The position numbers and the translations under genes are program-made. From Bacillus sp. USDA818B3_A (GTDB taxonomy: Bacteria > Bacillota > Bacilli > Bacillales > Cytobacillaceae): DNA of 64,000 nt. Positions 63,200 to 64,000 of the stretch are shown here, in pieces (position 1 is the stretch's first letter; every line of letters starts with the position of its first letter). The stretch lies in assembly GCF_009928415.1 (NCBI RefSeq), contig NZ_JAABNN010000001.1, positions 395,017 through 459,016 on the forward strand. Direction: 5' to 3'. The notes beneath the pieces were generated by a model. That model did not search any database. It saw only the letters and a program-made list of their open reading frames with translations, and was not told the origin of the DNA.

Positions 63200-64000
63200 T
63201 TGTTTAAAAACAAACTGAAGAAAAAGATTTTACCGGTGGCAGTTCTTTCTACAGTAGCATTGGGGGCTTTACTTGGAACGGTACATAATGATGTCAAAGC
63301 TAAAGAGGTTAAACCAAACAATGCAGAAATTAAGAATGTTATTTTCTTAATTGGCGATGGAATGGGAGTTTCCTATACTTCCGCTTATCGTTACCTAAAA
63401 GACGATCCTTCTACAAAAGTGGTGGAGCAGACAGAATTTGATAAATATCTTGTTGGACAACAAAAGACATATCCAGAAGACCCTGCACAAAATGTAACTG
63501 ATTCAGCAGCCGCAGCAACCGCCATGTCTGCAGGTATTAAAACTTATAATGCCGCAATTGGTGTAGATAATGATGGCTCATCTGTAAAAACCGTCTTGGA
63601 AGCAGCGAAGGAAAAAGGCAAATCGACTGGATTGGTAGCGACATCAGAAATCACCCATGCGACACCGGCTTCCTACGGTGCACATGATGTCAGCCGTAAA
63701 AACATGAATGCCATTGCTGATGATTATTATGATGAAATGATTAAGGGCGGACATAAAATCGACGTCATGCTTGGCGGCGGATTAAGCAACTTTGTTCGTC
63801 AAGACCGAGATCTTACAAAAGAATTCCAAAAAGATGGTTACTCCTATGTAACTACTAAGGAAGAAATGCTGAAAAACAACAACACAAAAATGTTAGGATT
63901 GTTCGCTCAAGGCGGAATGCCAAAAATGCTGGACCGCGCGGCATCCACGCCTTCATTGCAGGATATGACCGACACTGCCTTGAAGAAATTAAGCCAAAAT
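63200..64000 (+). CDS. Secreted alkaline phosphatase (C-terminus outside window)
   Basis: An alkaline phosphatase of the PhoA/PhoB class, open at base 64000 after 267 residues. It starts at TTG 63200, 8 bases after AGGGGG. A Sec signal peptide covers about residues 1-34 (VAVLSTVALGALLG, DVKAKE). The metal aspartate is D53 in FLIGDGMGVSYTSA and the nucleophile is S102 in NVTDSAAAATAMSAG; ITHATPASYGAHDVSR is also conserved. It hydrolyses phosphomonoesters outside the cell. The upstream Pho box indicates induction by phosphate limitation. Confidence 0.94.
   Translation, partial: MFKNKLKKKILPVAVLSTVALGALLGTVHNDVKAKEVKPNNAEIKNVIFLIGDGMGVSYTSAYRYLKDDPSTKVVEQTEFDKYLVGQQKTYPEDPAQNVTDSAAAATAMSAGIKTYNAAIGVDNDGSSVKTVLEAAKEKGKSTGLVATSEITHATPASYGAHDVSRKNMNAIADDYYDEMIKGGHKIDVMLGGGLSNFVRQDRDLTKEFQKDGYSYVTTKEEMLKNNNTKMLGLFAQGGMPKMLDRAASTPSLQDMTDTALKKLSQN

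Overview
The window is low-GC Gram-positive DNA, most likely from the family Bacillaceae (a Bacillus, Neobacillus or Mesobacillus type). Strong AGGAGG ribosome sites, many TTG and GTG starts, hairpin-plus-U-tract terminators, a class IV PhaRC synthase, a BmrC/BmrD-like exporter and PhoP-type Pho boxes all point there. I saw no tRNA, rRNA, CRISPR array, insertion sequence or prophage genes. The window looks like chromosomal metabolic islands, mostly transcribed on the minus strand.

1-9.5 kb: a sulfur-salvage operon on the minus strand, matching the Bacillus subtilis ytlI-ytmI (cmo/tcy/sna/snd) gene set. It has a LysR regulator, two luciferase-type flavin monooxygenases, a thioredoxin-fold protein, a TcyKLMN-like amino-acid ABC importer, a GNAT N-acetyltransferase and an M20 deacylase cut by the window edge. 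Together they would import S-modified cysteines, acetylate them, oxidise them and release cysteine. 9.5-14.7 kb: a polyhydroxybutyrate locus, phaR-phaB-phaC on the minus strand facing away from a second FabG-like reductase and a thiolase on the plus strand. This is enough to go from acetyl-CoA to polymer.

14.8-34 kb: a few small unknown genes, then a phosphate-starvation island. It holds a solitary PstS, an RND efflux pump, a secreted YncE-propeller/phosphoesterase protein, a multicopper oxidase, a PhoX-type phosphatase, a PhoP-like response regulator without a kinase, and the pstS-pstC-pstA-pstB-pstB-phoU operon. PhoP-type boxes with 11-bp spacing lie upstream of both pstS genes, the phosphoesterase and phoX. 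Another lies upstream of an alkaline phosphatase that starts at 63.2 kb and runs off the end.

34-49 kb: miscellaneous genes. These are an AraC regulator next to a heterodimeric ABC exporter, a LysR regulator, an ArsR-SRPBCC fusion operon with a clear palindromic operator candidate, an EamA transporter plus cysteine dioxygenase, a MATE transporter, threonine synthase and several unknowns.

49-61 kb: a reductive pyrimidine-degradation cluster with a carbamoyl-beta-alanine hydrolase, PreT, PreA, dihydropyrimidinase, an NCS1 nucleobase permease, a small unknown protein, CoA-acylating semialdehyde dehydrogenase and a class III transaminase, with an unusual regulator upstream. It would turn uracil or thymine into acetyl-CoA or propionyl-CoA. 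Two tandem arrays with the same 52-bp period but different sequences lie at 50.45-50.65 kb, inside this operon, and 61.99-62.35 kb. They are the most unusual non-coding structures in the window.
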